Assembly: GCA_028824015.1 (NCBI GenBank)
Contig: JAPPFC010000016.1
Coordinates: 1 to 39,105, forward strand
Direction of reading: 5' to 3'
Source of the DNA: a bacterium
GTDB taxonomy: Bacteria; Actinomycetota; Acidimicrobiia; Spongiisociales; ZC4RG35
Length of the DNA stretch: 39,105 nt
In this document: positions 1-7,830 of the stretch, piece by piece
Layout: each line of letters starts with the position of its first letter
Position numbering within the stretch: position 1 is the stretch's first letter
Position numbers and translations under genes: made by a program
The notes under the pieces: generated by a model
The model's database searches: none
What the model saw: only the letters and a program-made list of their open reading frames with translations
Told to the model about the DNA's origin: nothing

Positions 1-32
1 ACCTCAAACCACCGCCCAAACACCTGCGTCAT
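1..32 (-). CDS. possible start of a CDS cut by the left window edge
   Basis: On the minus strand an ATG at 32 opens a frame (M-T-Q-V-F-G-R-W-F-E) that stays open to the window edge. A GGAG lies just upstream, at short spacing. Only ten codons are visible, so this may be chance. No product can be named. Confidence 0.2.
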   Translation of the reverse strand, partial: MTQVFGRWFE

Positions 33-183
33 GCACTCCGAAAGGGCAACAACCTACGCCGCCGGCCCATCAAACAACGAAAATGAGACACCACCCTAGG
101 CCAAGGAGGTGGTCGAGGCCGATGGTCGCCTCGGCCCATCTCCGCCCCGGCCTCCTGGCAGACCATTGGACTTCCGGGGGCGG

Positions 184-189
184 TACAAT
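184..189 (+). promoter_or_regulatory. candidate -10 box (TACAAT) for the citrate synthase leader
   Basis: TACAAT is close to the sigma-A consensus. I see no good -35 at standard spacing. If used, transcription would begin near 196 and leave a leader of about 110 nt before the citrate synthase start. Confidence 0.4.
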
Positions 190-202
190 CGCAGATGTGA
201 AT

Positions 203-305
203 TCTGAAGGTCGTTCTCGGGTGGAAAGCTGCACCCGGTGAGCGACAAGGGTTTCCCGCCCCCAGGTTCAGACGTACGGTCGCCGCTCTCACCACCCTTA
301 AGGTG
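203..305 (+). promoter_or_regulatory. structured 5' leader upstream of citrate synthase
   Basis: Several pairings are visible. CGGGTG (218-223) pairs with CACCCG (232-237) around an 8-nt loop. GGTGAGCGAC (237-246) pairs with 279-282 plus 288-293 across a 5-nt bulge. TCTGAA (203-208) can pair with TTCAGA (267-272) inside the second loop, which would form a pseudoknot. A small CACC/GGTG hairpin (293-305) covers the ribosome binding site. It does not match a riboswitch class I recognise. It may be a cis-regulatory RNA; this is inference from pairing only. Confidence 0.35.
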
Positions 306-308
306 ACG

Positions 309-1415
309 ATGAAGATCGCCCCTCCCGGTCTGAAGGGACTGTTGGTGTCCGACACCGAACTGGGAGATGTTCGCGGCGACGAGGGGTACTTCCACTACCG
401 CCAGTACGACGCCGTGCAACTGGCCCGCACCCGGACGCTCGAGGACGTGTGGACACTCCAGTTCAGCGGAGCGCTTCCTCCCGCCGTCCCTCGCATCGAC
501 CCCGGTCCGATGCGAGACCTTCCCTCCGAAGCCGCCCGGGTGGTGGACGCTGCCAGCGCCCGGATGGACGATCCCATGGCAGTCCTGAGGGTGGGGTTGT
601 TGGCCGTGGCGGCCGTGGAAGGCCGCGGTCCCCTGCTGGACCGGTCGGCGGCCCAGCGGCGTGAGGACGCGGGGCGCCTTGCGGCGGTGGTCCCCACCAT
701 CCTGGCCCGTCACCACCGGCGCCGGAGCGGCCTCGAACCTCTGTCTCCGGATGCGGGAATCTCCCATGCGGCCGACTACCTGCGGATGAGCACCGGCGGG
801 ACAGCCGGAGCCGAAGCGGTCCGGGCGGTGGAGCAGTACCTGGTAGTAACCCTCGATCACGGGTTCAACGTCTCCACCTTCGCCAGCCGGGTGGTGGCCA
901 GCACCGGCGCCGATATGGCCGGAGCCCTTGTGGCCGGCCTGGGAGCCTTGAGCGGTCCGCTCCACGGGGGAGCGCCCAGCCGGGTGATCGAGATGATCGA
1001 AAAGATCGGCTCGCCGGAAAGAGCCGCGCCCTGGGTCTCCGAACGCCTGGCCGAGGGCCAGAAGATCATGGGATTCGGACACGCCGTGTACCGGGTCCGC
1101 GACCCCCGGGGGGTGGTGCTCCGCGCCGCCGCCGAGAGCCTGGGAGGAGACCTGGTGGAGCGGGCGGCCGGGATCGAAGAGGAGATACTCGGGGTCCTGG
1201 CCGAATGGAGACCCGGGGTCCGCATCCTCACCAACGTCGAGTACTGGGCCTCGGTGGCCCTGGAGTTGGCCGGGGTCCCCCGGCAGATGTTCACCCCAAC
1301 GTTCGCGGTCAGCCGCTCGATAGGCTGGGCCGCTCACATCCTCGAGCAGGCCGAGAAAGGAAGACTCCTGCGCCCCGGGGCCCGCTACGTGGGTCCCGAA
1401 CCGGCCCGCTCCTAG
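309..1415 (+). CDS. citrate synthase family protein (citrate/2-methylcitrate synthase)
   Basis: A 368-residue protein of the citrate synthase fold, which condenses oxaloacetate with an acyl-CoA in the TCA or methylcitrate cycle. The N-terminus has the typical GLKGLLVSDTELGDVRG block followed by FHYRQYDAVQLA. The substrate-binding and catalytic signatures are visible further on: DHGFNVSTFASRVVAST, GPLHGGAPSRV and MGFGHAVYRVRDPRG, which holds the second catalytic His. The length fits the short actinobacterial CitA/PrpC-like enzymes. ATG at 309 is preferred over GTG at 303 because AAGG (300-303) is then spaced 5 nt from the start. The sequence alone cannot separate citrate from methylcitrate synthase. 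No prp genes lie nearby, so citrate synthase 2 is the likelier role. Confidence 0.93.
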   Translation: MKIAPPGLKGLLVSDTELGDVRGDEGYFHYRQYDAVQLARTRTLEDVWTLQFSGALPPAVPRIDPGPMRDLPSEAARVVDAASARMDDPMAVLRVGLLAVAAVEGRGPLLDRSAAQRREDAGRLAAVVPTILARHHRRRSGLEPLSPDAGISHAADYLRMSTGGTAGAEAVRAVEQYLVVTLDHGFNVSTFASRVVASTGADMAGALVAGLGALSGPLHGGAPSRVIEMIEKIGSPERAAPWVSERLAEGQKIMGFGHAVYRVRDPRGVVLRAAAESLGGDLVERAAGIEEEILGVLAEWRPGVRILTNVEYWASVALELAGVPRQMFTPTFAVSRSIGWAAHILEQAEKGRLLRPGARYVGPEPARS

Positions 1416-1455
1416 CCCTCCACACCTCAAACCGGGACAGGCTGGTACGGCTCTC

Positions 1456-2001
1456 CTATTTCACAGGACCCGAACTGGACACCGGTACGGAAAGGCGGGC
1501 TGTTACGCCCTGAACGGGACGGGCCCCTCTTGACAGAACGCGGCCCTTGGCGTCAGTCGCTGCGAACACGGCACGACCACTCTCCACGGTCAGCGCCGAC
1601 CCCGGTATCCGCCCCGTGTATTCCAGGGCGATGTTCAGACCGAAGCCCCGGTGGGGATCCCCGGTCGAGGAGAATCGCGGTTGGAAAGCCAGAAGAAGCG
1701 CTTGGTAGTCGTCAAGATCTCGATCCGCAGCAGCCTGGTTCACCCGATGAGGAATGCCCACACCGCGGTCAGATACCACTACGGCCAACTCCTCTCGGGC
1801 CCGACCTCCTATTTGCACCGAGAACCACCCCCCATCCTCGCCCGAGTGAAGGAGGGCGTTGTCCGCCAATTCCACTACAACCTCTGACAGGGATCCGGCG
1901 TCGACCGGCAAACGCCTCTCGGAGACCAACCGCCAGAGTTCGGCCTCCAGCGTGTCCACGGTCGTACTGTCGAAGGCGGTCTCGTAGATGGTGTCGTTCA
2001 C
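1456..2001 (-). CDS. GHKL (HATPase_c) ATP-binding protein, anti-sigma/serine kinase-like
   Basis: A 181-residue stand-alone ATP-binding domain of the GHKL superfamily. The N box (VVELADNALLHS), G1 box (DRGVGIP) and G2 box (RGFGLNIAL) appear in order. There is no dimerisation/phosphoacceptor or receiver domain, so it resembles RsbW/SpoIIAB-type regulators more than a full histidine kinase. GTG at 2001 overlaps the TGA of the upstream 125-aa gene (GTGA), implying coupled translation. I infer that the pair works together, perhaps as a regulator and its partner. No sigma or anti-anti-sigma gene lies nearby. The local DNA looks less GC-rich than its neighbours. Confidence 0.8.
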   Translation of the reverse strand: MNDTIYETAFDSTTVDTLEAELWRLVSERRLPVDAGSLSEVVVELADNALLHSGEDGGWFSVQIGGRAREELAVVVSDRGVGIPHRVNQAAADRDLDDYQALLLAFQPRFSSTGDPHRGFGLNIALEYTGRIPGSALTVESGRAVFAATDAKGRVLSRGARPVQGVTARLSVPVSSSGPVK

Positions 2002-2375
2002 GCCGCCGGACCGGGTACCGAAGTAAGGGAGGTGGGGATGAGTATGTCGATGACTGTCTCGATCTCCGACAACGCCATTTCCGGCGCCAAAGGATGCCTC
2101 GTCTCCGGATCAACAGTGGTGTACTGCCATGAGTCGCCGCGGTGTTTGTATCCGGCAACAAGACCGAAGCACGGCACGAACCCGTCCTCGGTTTGTTCAG
2201 CGAAAGAAAAGACCCTGCAGGGTAGCTCCGGCACCGGTTGGCATTCCACGCTGGCTGGCGTGGTGAACCGCCAATCGTGCCTTCCCTTGGTGACAAGTTC
2301 CTGGAGCCAACCGGCCGCAGCCGCCTCCGCTTCAGAGCGGGAAGCTCTCACATGTTCCATTTCGCCCTCCGCCAT
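1998..2375 (-). CDS. hypothetical protein, partner of GHKL ATPase
   Basis: A 125-residue soluble protein I do not recognise. It has an Ala/Glu-rich helical N-terminus and then a mixed region with two Cys (around VECQPVPELPCRVF) and aromatic residues (DSWQYTTVDPETRHPL). ATG at 2375 is chosen over TTG at 2384 because a TATGCT -10 box lies at 2389-2384, 8 nt upstream, which fits a leaderless mRNA. Its stop overlaps the start of the GHKL ATPase gene. The operon arrangement suggests it is the binding partner or substrate of that ATPase. That is inference; no motif supports a specific function. Confidence 0.6.
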   Translation of the reverse strand: MAEGEMEHVRASRSEAEAAAAGWLQELVTKGRHDWRFTTPASVECQPVPELPCRVFSFAEQTEDGFVPCFGLVAGYKHRGDSWQYTTVDPETRHPLAPEMALSEIETVIDILIPTSLTSVPGPAA

Positions 2376-2383
2376 CGTGGCCA

Positions 2384-2389
2384 AGCATA
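2384..2389 (-). promoter_or_regulatory. leaderless-type -10 box (TATGCT) of the GHKL operon
   Basis: TATGCT on the minus strand ends 8 nt before ATG 2375. No Shine-Dalgarno sequence separates them. Confidence 0.45.
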
Positions 2390-2390
2390 A

Positions 2391-2801
2391 CTATCGGGGA
2401 CCGGCCACCCGATAGGGAAGGGTCGCCTCGGCGAAGCCCTCGGGGGTGCGCCGGGGCGTTCCGTCCAGGTCGACGAAGGCCGCCTTGATCTCGAGGGTCG
2501 CCACCGGATCGGAACCCACCTCGGCTCTCTGGGACCATCGGGTGGAGGCCCGTCGAACCTCCCTGACCCGGGTGGTGATCCGGACCTCGTCGCCCAGGCG
2601 GGCCGGTGTGTAATACCGGATGCTGGCCTCCACCAGCACGATCTGGAGACCCATCTCCGCCAGGCGGGCCATGGAGAACCCCAACTCCTCCAAGAGGTCC
2701 ACCCGGGCCATCTCGAAGTAGCTCAGATAGCGGGCGTGGTTGACGTGGTTGTAGGGGTCGAGATCGGAAAAGCGCGCCCGCACGACGGTGCTGTGAGCCA
2801 T
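2391..2801 (-). CDS. acyl-CoA thioesterase, 4HBT hotdog-fold family
   Basis: A 136-residue single hotdog domain of the YbgC/4-hydroxybenzoyl-CoA thioesterase type, which hydrolyses acyl-CoA thioesters in the cytoplasm. The diagnostic N-terminal signature FSDLDPYNHVNHARYLSYFE is present. The Asp of the DPYNHVNH block (about residue 15) sits where the catalytic Asp lies in this family, followed by the long hotdog helix. The length matches the family. ATG at 2801 follows a TAGCCT box by 6 nt, consistent with a leaderless transcript divergent from the DUF454 gene. The acyl substrate cannot be predicted. Confidence 0.88.
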   Translation of the reverse strand: MAHSTVVRARFSDLDPYNHVNHARYLSYFEMARVDLLEELGFSMARLAEMGLQIVLVEASIRYYTPARLGDEVRITTRVREVRRASTRWSQRAEVGSDPVATLEIKAAFVDLDGTPRRTPEGFAEATLPYRVAGPR

Positions 2802-2807
2802 ACCGGA

Positions 2808-2813
2808 AGGCTA
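2808..2813 (-). promoter_or_regulatory. leaderless-type -10 box (TAGCCT) of the thioesterase gene
   Basis: TAGCCT on the minus strand lies 6 nt before ATG 2801. It is arranged back-to-back with the DUF454 promoter. Confidence 0.45.
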
Positions 2814-2825
2814 GTGAGGCGCTTT

Positions 2826-2853
2826 TTGACTAACACCCCGACCTCTATAGCCT
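2826..2853 (+). promoter_or_regulatory. sigma-A-type promoter for the DUF454 gene
   Basis: TTGACT (-35, 2826-2831) is followed after 16 nt by TAGCCT (-10, 2848-2853). The GTG start lies 10 nt further on. This is one of the best complete promoters in the window. Confidence 0.6.
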
Positions 2854-2863
2854 TTGGGAGTCA

Positions 2864-3277
2864 GTGGCAAAGATCGCCCGCTTCCCCCTGGTTCGCCTCA
2901 TTTACTTCATCCTGGGGCTGATCTGTCTTGGCTTCGTGTTCCTGAGTTGGCTCCCGGGCATCCCCACCGCCGACTTCGTGGTCCTGGCGCTGTTCTTCTT
3001 CGCCCGCTCCTCCAAACGCTTCGAGATGTGGCTCCGCAACCATCCGGTGTTCGGAAAGATCATCAAGAGCTACCAGGGAGGTCTAACCGTCCGGGCCAAG
3101 GCGATCGCGGTGGCGGGCATCACGCTCTCGATCGGCGTCTCCGCGGTCCTGCTGACCAGCGACACCACCCTAAGGGTGATACTGGTGGCGGTGGCGGCGG
3201 TGGCCTGGTGGTACGTTCTGACCCGCCCCACCAAACCGCTTCGAGCCGGTGCCAGATCAGACGCCCTGAGTTCCTGA
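2864..3277 (+). CDS. DUF454/YbaN-family small membrane protein
   Basis: A 137-residue inner-membrane protein. The N-terminal half matches the DUF454 (YbaN) pattern: a first helix (LIYFILGLICLGFVFLSWL), the short GIPTADFVVLALFFFARSS block and the cytoplasmic FEMWLRNHPVFGKIIKSY segment. Two more hydrophobic helices follow (around residues 80-120). The family is widespread and has no established biochemical function. The start is GTG 2864, the first start after a complete promoter; GGGAG sits 3 nt upstream. It ends 68 bp before the converging oxidoreductase cluster. Confidence 0.85.
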   Translation: MAKIARFPLVRLIYFILGLICLGFVFLSWLPGIPTADFVVLALFFFARSSKRFEMWLRNHPVFGKIIKSYQGGLTVRAKAIAVAGITLSIGVSAVLLTSDTTLRVILVAVAAVAWWYVLTRPTKPLRAGARSDALSS

Positions 3278-3345
3278 AGGGAAACTGAAGCCCCGAACGG
3301 CTGGTTCGCGGCCTCCCACATCCGGCGGCCATCGGGCGAACCGGT

Positions 3346-4209
3346 TCACCGGCCCGGTGCGATCACCTCGGAGAAGACCCTCTCGGCCACCTTGTACTGG
3401 TCGGGACGGGGCTGGGTGATGGTGAACTCGTTCGCCCCCGCCTCGGCGTATAGCCCCAGCACTTCGGTGAAGGCGCCGGGGCTCGACCAGACGTCCGGCA
3501 GGCCTTGGGGGGCGGTGGTGAAGGCCTCGATGTGGACCGAGCGGCTTACCTCGGCCGGGTCCCTCCCGATCCTCTGGCACTCGGCGTCGAGGATCCGGTT
3601 CCGCTCGGCTATCTCCTCCACCGTCCCGAAGGAGTTCCACCGGTCGGCGAAGCGGGCACAGATCCGGAGCATCCGGGGACCGTGGGCGGCCAGCGTGAAC
3701 GGCGGGCGGGGCCGCTGCACCGGGCGGGGCCGGAGCCGGGCCTCCGACAACCGGAAGTGACGACCCTCATGGGAGACCGTCTCTCCCCGCAGCAGGGGGT
3801 CGATGACCTCCAGGGCCTCTGCGAAGCGGTCCACCCGCACTCCCGGCTGGAAGAGTGGGATACCGAACCGGCGGTGCTCCTCCTCGAACCACCCGCAGCC
3901 GATTCCCAGTTCCAGGCGGCCGCCGGAGACATGGTCGACCGTGATGGCCTGCTGGGCCAGGAGCGCCGGATGGCGGAGGACGTTGCTGGAAACCAGCGCT
4001 CCCACCCGGATCCGGGAGGTCTCGGCGGCCAGGGCGGACAACAGGGTCCATCCCTCGAAGAGGGGGGCGGTCGGGTCCAGGGAGCGCAGCAGATGATCGC
4101 AGTGCCAGATGCTGTCGAACCCCAACTCCTCGAAATACCGCCACTTGCCGGCCAGGACCGGATAGGGATCCGACTGGACCACGGTGACGCCGAACCTCAG
4201 TCCCTTCAT
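3346..4209 (-). CDS. LLM-class F420-dependent oxidoreductase, copy 1
   Basis: A 287-residue luciferase-like TIM-barrel protein, expected to use reduced or oxidised F420 (the Rv1855c-like subgroup is my best fit). Visible marks are the first strand RFGVTVVQ, the FEELGFDSIWHCDHLL segment (residues 26-41), ALAAETSRIRVG, the SSNVLRHPALLAQ loop, and GGRLELGIGCGWFEEEHRRFGIP (about 96-118). It is the last gene of the tandem array. Its ATG at 4209 overlaps the stop of copy 2 (ATGA), so translation is probably coupled. The longer frame running upstream to 4494 is a shadow of copy 2. The substrate is unknown. Confidence 0.88.
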   Translation of the reverse strand: MKGLRFGVTVVQSDPYPVLAGKWRYFEELGFDSIWHCDHLLRSLDPTAPLFEGWTLLSALAAETSRIRVGALVSSNVLRHPALLAQQAITVDHVSGGRLELGIGCGWFEEEHRRFGIPLFQPGVRVDRFAEALEVIDPLLRGETVSHEGRHFRLSEARLRPRPVQRPRPPFTLAAHGPRMLRICARFADRWNSFGTVEEIAERNRILDAECQRIGRDPAEVSRSVHIEAFTTAPQGLPDVWSSPGAFTEVLGLYAEAGANEFTITQPRPDQYKVAERVFSEVIAPGR

Positions 4210-5012
4210 CGGGCCGCCAGGTCCGAGAGGATCCGGTCGGCCGTGGCCTGCTGTTCGGGGCGGGGCTGGTTGAAGACGAACTCGCCCACCCCCGCCTCGG
4301 TGAACCTGCCCACCACCTCCGAGAATGCCTCGGCGCTCTCCCACACATCCGGCAGCTTTCCCGCCGCCATGTCGGCGGCGTTCATGAACAAAGAACGGAC
4401 GATCCCGGCAGGGTCCCTCCCGATCCTCTCGCACTCGGCGTCGAGGAACCGGTTCCGCTCGGCCATCTCCTCGGGCGCGCCCATGGAGTTCCACCGGTCC
4501 GCGTAACGGGCGGCGATCCGGAGCATCCGGGGACCGTGGGCAGCCAGCGTGAGGGGCGGGCGGGGCAACTGCACCGGGTGGGGGCGCAGCCTGGCCTCCG
4601 ACACCTGGTAGTGCTCGCCCTCATAGGTGACGGTCTCTCCCCGCAGCAGGCGGTCGATGATCTCCATCGCCTCGGAGAAACGGTCCACCCGCACCCCGGG
4701 CTCGGGGAGGGGGATCCCGAACCGGCGGTGCTCCTCCTCGAACCATCCACAGCCCATCCCCACCTCCAGGCGGCCGCGCGAGATGTGATCGACGGTGATC
4801 GCCTGCTGGGCCAGGAGCGCCGGATGGCGGAGGAGGTTGCTGGAGACCAGCACCCCCAGGCGGATCCGCGAAGTCTCCGCGGCCAGGGCGGCCAGGGTGG
4901 TCCACCCCTCGAACATGGGAGCGGTGGGATCGATGGGACTGAGCAGGTGGTCGGGATTCCAGATGGTCTCGATCCCCAACTCCTCGTAGTGGCGCCACTT
5001 TCGCGCCAGCAC
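4206..5012 (-). CDS. LLM-class F420-dependent oxidoreductase, copy 2 (start unclear)
   Basis: Second member of the array, with the same blocks (EELGIETIWNPDHLL, ETSRIRLGVLVSSNLLRHP, RLEVGMGCGWFEEEH). The first canonical start in frame is GTG 5012. This would give 268 residues and delete the first barrel strand, although the matching residues (R-F-G-I-F-I-A-Q-R-D-P-F) are encoded in frame upstream to about 5051. No ATG, GTG or TTG occurs between there and the stop of copy 3. An in-frame CTG at 5090-5088 overlaps that stop and lies 3 nt after GGAGGT. The true protein is therefore probably longer, initiating at a non-standard codon, or the original start was lost. It ends in an ATGA overlap with copy 1. 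Confidence 0.82.
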   Translation of the reverse strand: MLARKWRHYEELGIETIWNPDHLLSPIDPTAPMFEGWTTLAALAAETSRIRLGVLVSSNLLRHPALLAQQAITVDHISRGRLEVGMGCGWFEEEHRRFGIPLPEPGVRVDRFSEAMEIIDRLLRGETVTYEGEHYQVSEARLRPHPVQLPRPPLTLAAHGPRMLRIAARYADRWNSMGAPEEMAERNRFLDAECERIGRDPAGIVRSLFMNAADMAAGKLPDVWESAEAFSEVVGRFTEAGVGEFVFNQPRPEQQATADRILSDLAAR

Positions 5013-5086
5013 CGGGAAGGGGTCACGCTGGGCGATGAATATCCCGAACCGGGGCCCGGCGCTCCGGACGGTCGGATCGGGGACGC

Positions 5087-5938
5087 TCAGAGGACCTCCG
5101 AGGCGACCCGTTCGGCGGTCTCATACTGCTCGGGCCGGGGCTGGTCGATGATGAACTCCTCCACTCCCGCCTCCCGGTACGTGCCCGCCACCTCATTGAA
5201 GGCTTCGACGCTCGACCACGGATTCGGGAAACCCTCCCCCACCAGTTTGGGGACCGACACCCGCATGGAGCGGACAATCTCTGCAGGGTCTCTCCCTATC
5301 TTCTCGCATGCCTCGTCGAGTGCCCGGTTCCGCTCGGCCATCTCCTCGGGCGTGCCGCTGGAGTTCCACCGGTCGGCAAACCGGGCGCAGATCCGGATCA
5401 TCCGGGGCTGGTGGGCCGCCAGGGTGAGGGGCGGGCGGGGCAACTGCACCGGGTAGGGGCGCAGCCGGGCCTCCGACACCTGGTAGTGGCTGCCCTGGTA
5501 GGTGACGGTCTCTCCCCGGAGCAGGGGTTCGATGATCTCCATCGCCTCGGAGAAACGATCCACCCGCGGCCCCGGCTCGAAGAGGGGGATCCCGAACCGT
5601 TCGTGCTCCTCCTCGTACCATCCGCAGCCCACTCCCACCTCGACCCGTCCCTGTGACACGTGGTCGACGGTGAGCGCCTCCTGGGCCAAGAGCGCCGGGT
5701 GGCGGAGCACATTGGAAGAGACCAGCACGCCCAGGCGGATCCGCGAAGTCTCGGCGGCCAGGGCGGACAGGACTGTCCACCCCTCGTAGAGGGGGACACT
5801 CGAGTCGCCGGTGAACAGCAGGTGGTCGCAGTGCCAGATGCTCTCGAAACCCAACTCCTCGAAGTACCGCCACTTGCGCACCAGCACCGGATACGGCTCG
5901 TACTGCATGGCCGATATCCCTACTCTGAAACCCTTCAC
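5087..5938 (-). CDS. LLM-class F420-dependent oxidoreductase, copy 3
   Basis: A 283-residue paralogue of its neighbours, with MKGFRVGISAMQYEPYPVL at the N-terminus, GFESIWHCDHLL, ETSRIRLGVLVSSNVLRHP and GRVEVGVGCGWYEEEHERFGIP. The start is GTG 5938, preceded by a strong GGAGGTGAT at suitable spacing. It is very similar to copies 2 and 4, especially over the central segment EAMEIIEPLLRGETVTYQG, so the duplications look fairly recent or sequence exchange has continued. The C-terminus is slightly shorter than in the others because the frame stops at EVL. Cofactor F420 is inferred from the family; the substrate is unknown. Confidence 0.88.
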   Translation of the reverse strand: MKGFRVGISAMQYEPYPVLVRKWRYFEELGFESIWHCDHLLFTGDSSVPLYEGWTVLSALAAETSRIRLGVLVSSNVLRHPALLAQEALTVDHVSQGRVEVGVGCGWYEEEHERFGIPLFEPGPRVDRFSEAMEIIEPLLRGETVTYQGSHYQVSEARLRPYPVQLPRPPLTLAAHQPRMIRICARFADRWNSSGTPEEMAERNRALDEACEKIGRDPAEIVRSMRVSVPKLVGEGFPNPWSSVEAFNEVAGTYREAGVEEFIIDQPRPEQYETAERVASEVL

Positions 5939-5977
5939 CGGAGCATCACCTCCATTCTCTTCACCGCCGGTCCCATT

Positions 5978-6841
5978 TCAACGACCCGGCCCGATTATCT
6001 CTGCCGCGATCCGCTCGACCGTCCGGTACTGGGCCGGTCGGGGCTGGTCCATGATGATCTCGTCCGCCCCGGCCTCGGTGAGCGCGCCCAGGACCTCCGA
6101 GAAGGCGTCGGTGCTCGACCAGAGGTCGGGAAGGCCCCGGCAGGCCGGGTTGGTGGGCCCCGCCCGGAAGGAGCGGATGATCTCGGCGGGGTCCCTCCCG
6201 ATCCTCTCGCACTCGGCGTCGAGGAACCGGCTTCGCTCGGCCATCTCCGCAAGGGTCCCCGAGGAGGTCCACCGGTCGGCGAAGCGCGCCGCGATCCTCA
6301 TCATGCGGGGGCGGTGGGCGGCGAGGGTGAAGGGCGGGCGGGGCGACTGGACGGGCGGGGGCCGGAGCCGGGCTTCGCTCAACTGGTAATGCCGACCCTC
6401 ATAGGAGACGGTCTCCCCGCGCATGAGCGGGTCGAGGATCTCCATCGCCTCGGAGAAGCGGTCCACCCGCGGCCCCGGCTCGAAGAGGAGGATCCCGAAC
6501 CGTTCGTGCTCCTCCTCGAACCAGCCGCAGCCGATCCCGAACTCCAGACGGCCCCCGGAGACGTGGTCGACGGTGATGGCCTCCTGGGCCAGGAGCGCGG
6601 GATGGCGGAGCACGTTGCTGGTCACCAGGGTCCCCATCCGGATCCGGGAGGTCTCGGCGGCTATGGCGGCCAGGAGGGTCCAGCCTTCGAAGAGGGGATA
6701 GGTGGAATTGTTGGGACGGAGGAGATGATCGCAGTGCCAGACGCTGTCGAACCCCAACTCCTCGAAGAACCGCCACTTGCGCACCAGCACCGCATAGGGG
6801 TCGGAGGGAGTCACGGTGAGCCCGAACGTGACCGAACTCAC
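5978..6841 (-). CDS. LLM-class F420-dependent oxidoreductase, copy 4
   Basis: A 287-residue luciferase-like monooxygenase-family protein. It begins SSVTFGLTVTPSDPYAVLVRKW and carries FEELGFDSVWHCDHLL, ETSRIRMGTLVTSNVLRHP and GRLEFGIGCGWFEEEHERFGI. GTG 6841 is the start, with a GGGGGTG just upstream. A gap of 39 bp separates it from copy 3 and 49 bp from copy 5, consistent with one transcript. The SSN loop of copies 1-3 is TSN here, a position in the flavin/deazaflavin-binding region, so substrate range may differ between copies; that is inference. Confidence 0.88.
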   Translation of the reverse strand: MSSVTFGLTVTPSDPYAVLVRKWRFFEELGFDSVWHCDHLLRPNNSTYPLFEGWTLLAAIAAETSRIRMGTLVTSNVLRHPALLAQEAITVDHVSGGRLEFGIGCGWFEEEHERFGILLFEPGPRVDRFSEAMEILDPLMRGETVSYEGRHYQLSEARLRPPPVQSPRPPFTLAAHRPRMMRIAARFADRWTSSGTLAEMAERSRFLDAECERIGRDPAEIIRSFRAGPTNPACRGLPDLWSSTDAFSEVLGALTEAGADEIIMDQPRPAQYRTVERIAAEIIGPGR

Positions 6842-6890
6842 CCGAGCACCCCCGTTCTCGTCGCCTGCGGGCCCGCCGGGCTGTGGCGCT

Positions 6891-7754
6891 TCAACGGCTC
6901 GGCCCGATCACCTCGGAGACGATCCGCTCGACCATCTTGAACTGGTCCGGCCGGGGCTCGACGAAGATGAACTCGTTCACCCCCGCCTCGGCGTACCGCC
7001 CCACCACTTCACAGAACGCGTCGGGGCTCGACCACATGTCGGGCAGGCCCTGGGGTCCCAGGCTGGAGTTGCCTCCCAGGTAGGAGCGGACGATCTCCCC
7101 CGGGTCCCTGCCGATCCGGCGGCACGCCTCGTCGACCAGCCGGTTGCGTCGGGCCAGTTCCTCCACCGTCCCGGTGGAGTTCCAGGAGTCGGCGTACCGC
7201 GCGCAGATCCCCAGCATTCGAGGCTTGTGGCCGGCCAGCATGAAGGGCGGGCGGGGCGACTGGACGGGCGGGGGCTGGAGCCGGGCCTCGGACAGTTGGT
7301 AATGGTCGCCCTCGTAGGAGACGGTCTCGCCGCGCATCAGGGGATCGAGTATCTCCATGGCCTCGGAGAAGCGGTCGACCCGCTCTCGGGGTTCGTACAG
7401 GGGAATGTTGAACCAGTCGTGCTCCAGCTCGTACCATCCCGCACCCACCCCGAAGTCCAACCGCCCCTCGGAGATGTGATCGAGGGTGATGGCCTGCTGG
7501 GCCAGGAGCGCGGGGTGCCGGAAGGTGTTGGAGGAAACCAGCACCCCCACCCTGATCCGGGAGGTCTCGGCGGCCAGGGCGGCCAGCACGGTCCAACCCT
7601 CGAAGAAGGGCTTGCCGGGATGGCCGGGGTTGTGAAAGTGGTCGCAGGGCCAGATGCTGTCGAATCCCAGTTCCTCGAAGTACCGCCAGTTGTCCACCAG
7701 CACCTGATACGGCTTCCACTGGGGGGTGTAAACGCCGAACCTGAATCCCTTCAC
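6891..7754 (-). CDS. LLM-class F420-dependent oxidoreductase, copy 5
   Basis: A 287-residue family member that is more divergent than copies 1-4. The conserved HCDHLL segment reads WPCDHFHNPGHPGKP, and the glycine-rich block is GRLDFGVGAGWYELEHDWFNIP. The general fold signatures remain (FEELGFDSIW, ETSRIRVGVLVSSNTFRHPALLAQ). The start is GTG 7754 with GAGG about 10 nt upstream. Copies 5 and 6 share features that set them apart from 1-4 (SNTFRHP; GAGW instead of GCGW). This suggests an older split before later duplication. Confidence 0.88.
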   Translation of the reverse strand: MKGFRFGVYTPQWKPYQVLVDNWRYFEELGFDSIWPCDHFHNPGHPGKPFFEGWTVLAALAAETSRIRVGVLVSSNTFRHPALLAQQAITLDHISEGRLDFGVGAGWYELEHDWFNIPLYEPRERVDRFSEAMEILDPLMRGETVSYEGDHYQLSEARLQPPPVQSPRPPFMLAGHKPRMLGICARYADSWNSTGTVEELARRNRLVDEACRRIGRDPGEIVRSYLGGNSSLGPQGLPDMWSSPDAFCEVVGRYAEAGVNEFIFVEPRPDQFKMVERIVSEVIGPSR

Positions 7755-7830
7755 AACGCCAAAACCTCGACTCTCATCAGCAACCGACCGGTCCGATGCC
7801 CAAACATAACACGGGGAAGCTCCCGATTGC

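Noticed and set aside
29..355. 108-aa minus-strand frame near the left edge
   Set aside because: It overlaps the start and structured leader of citrate synthase and has no recognisable features; probably a chance frame.
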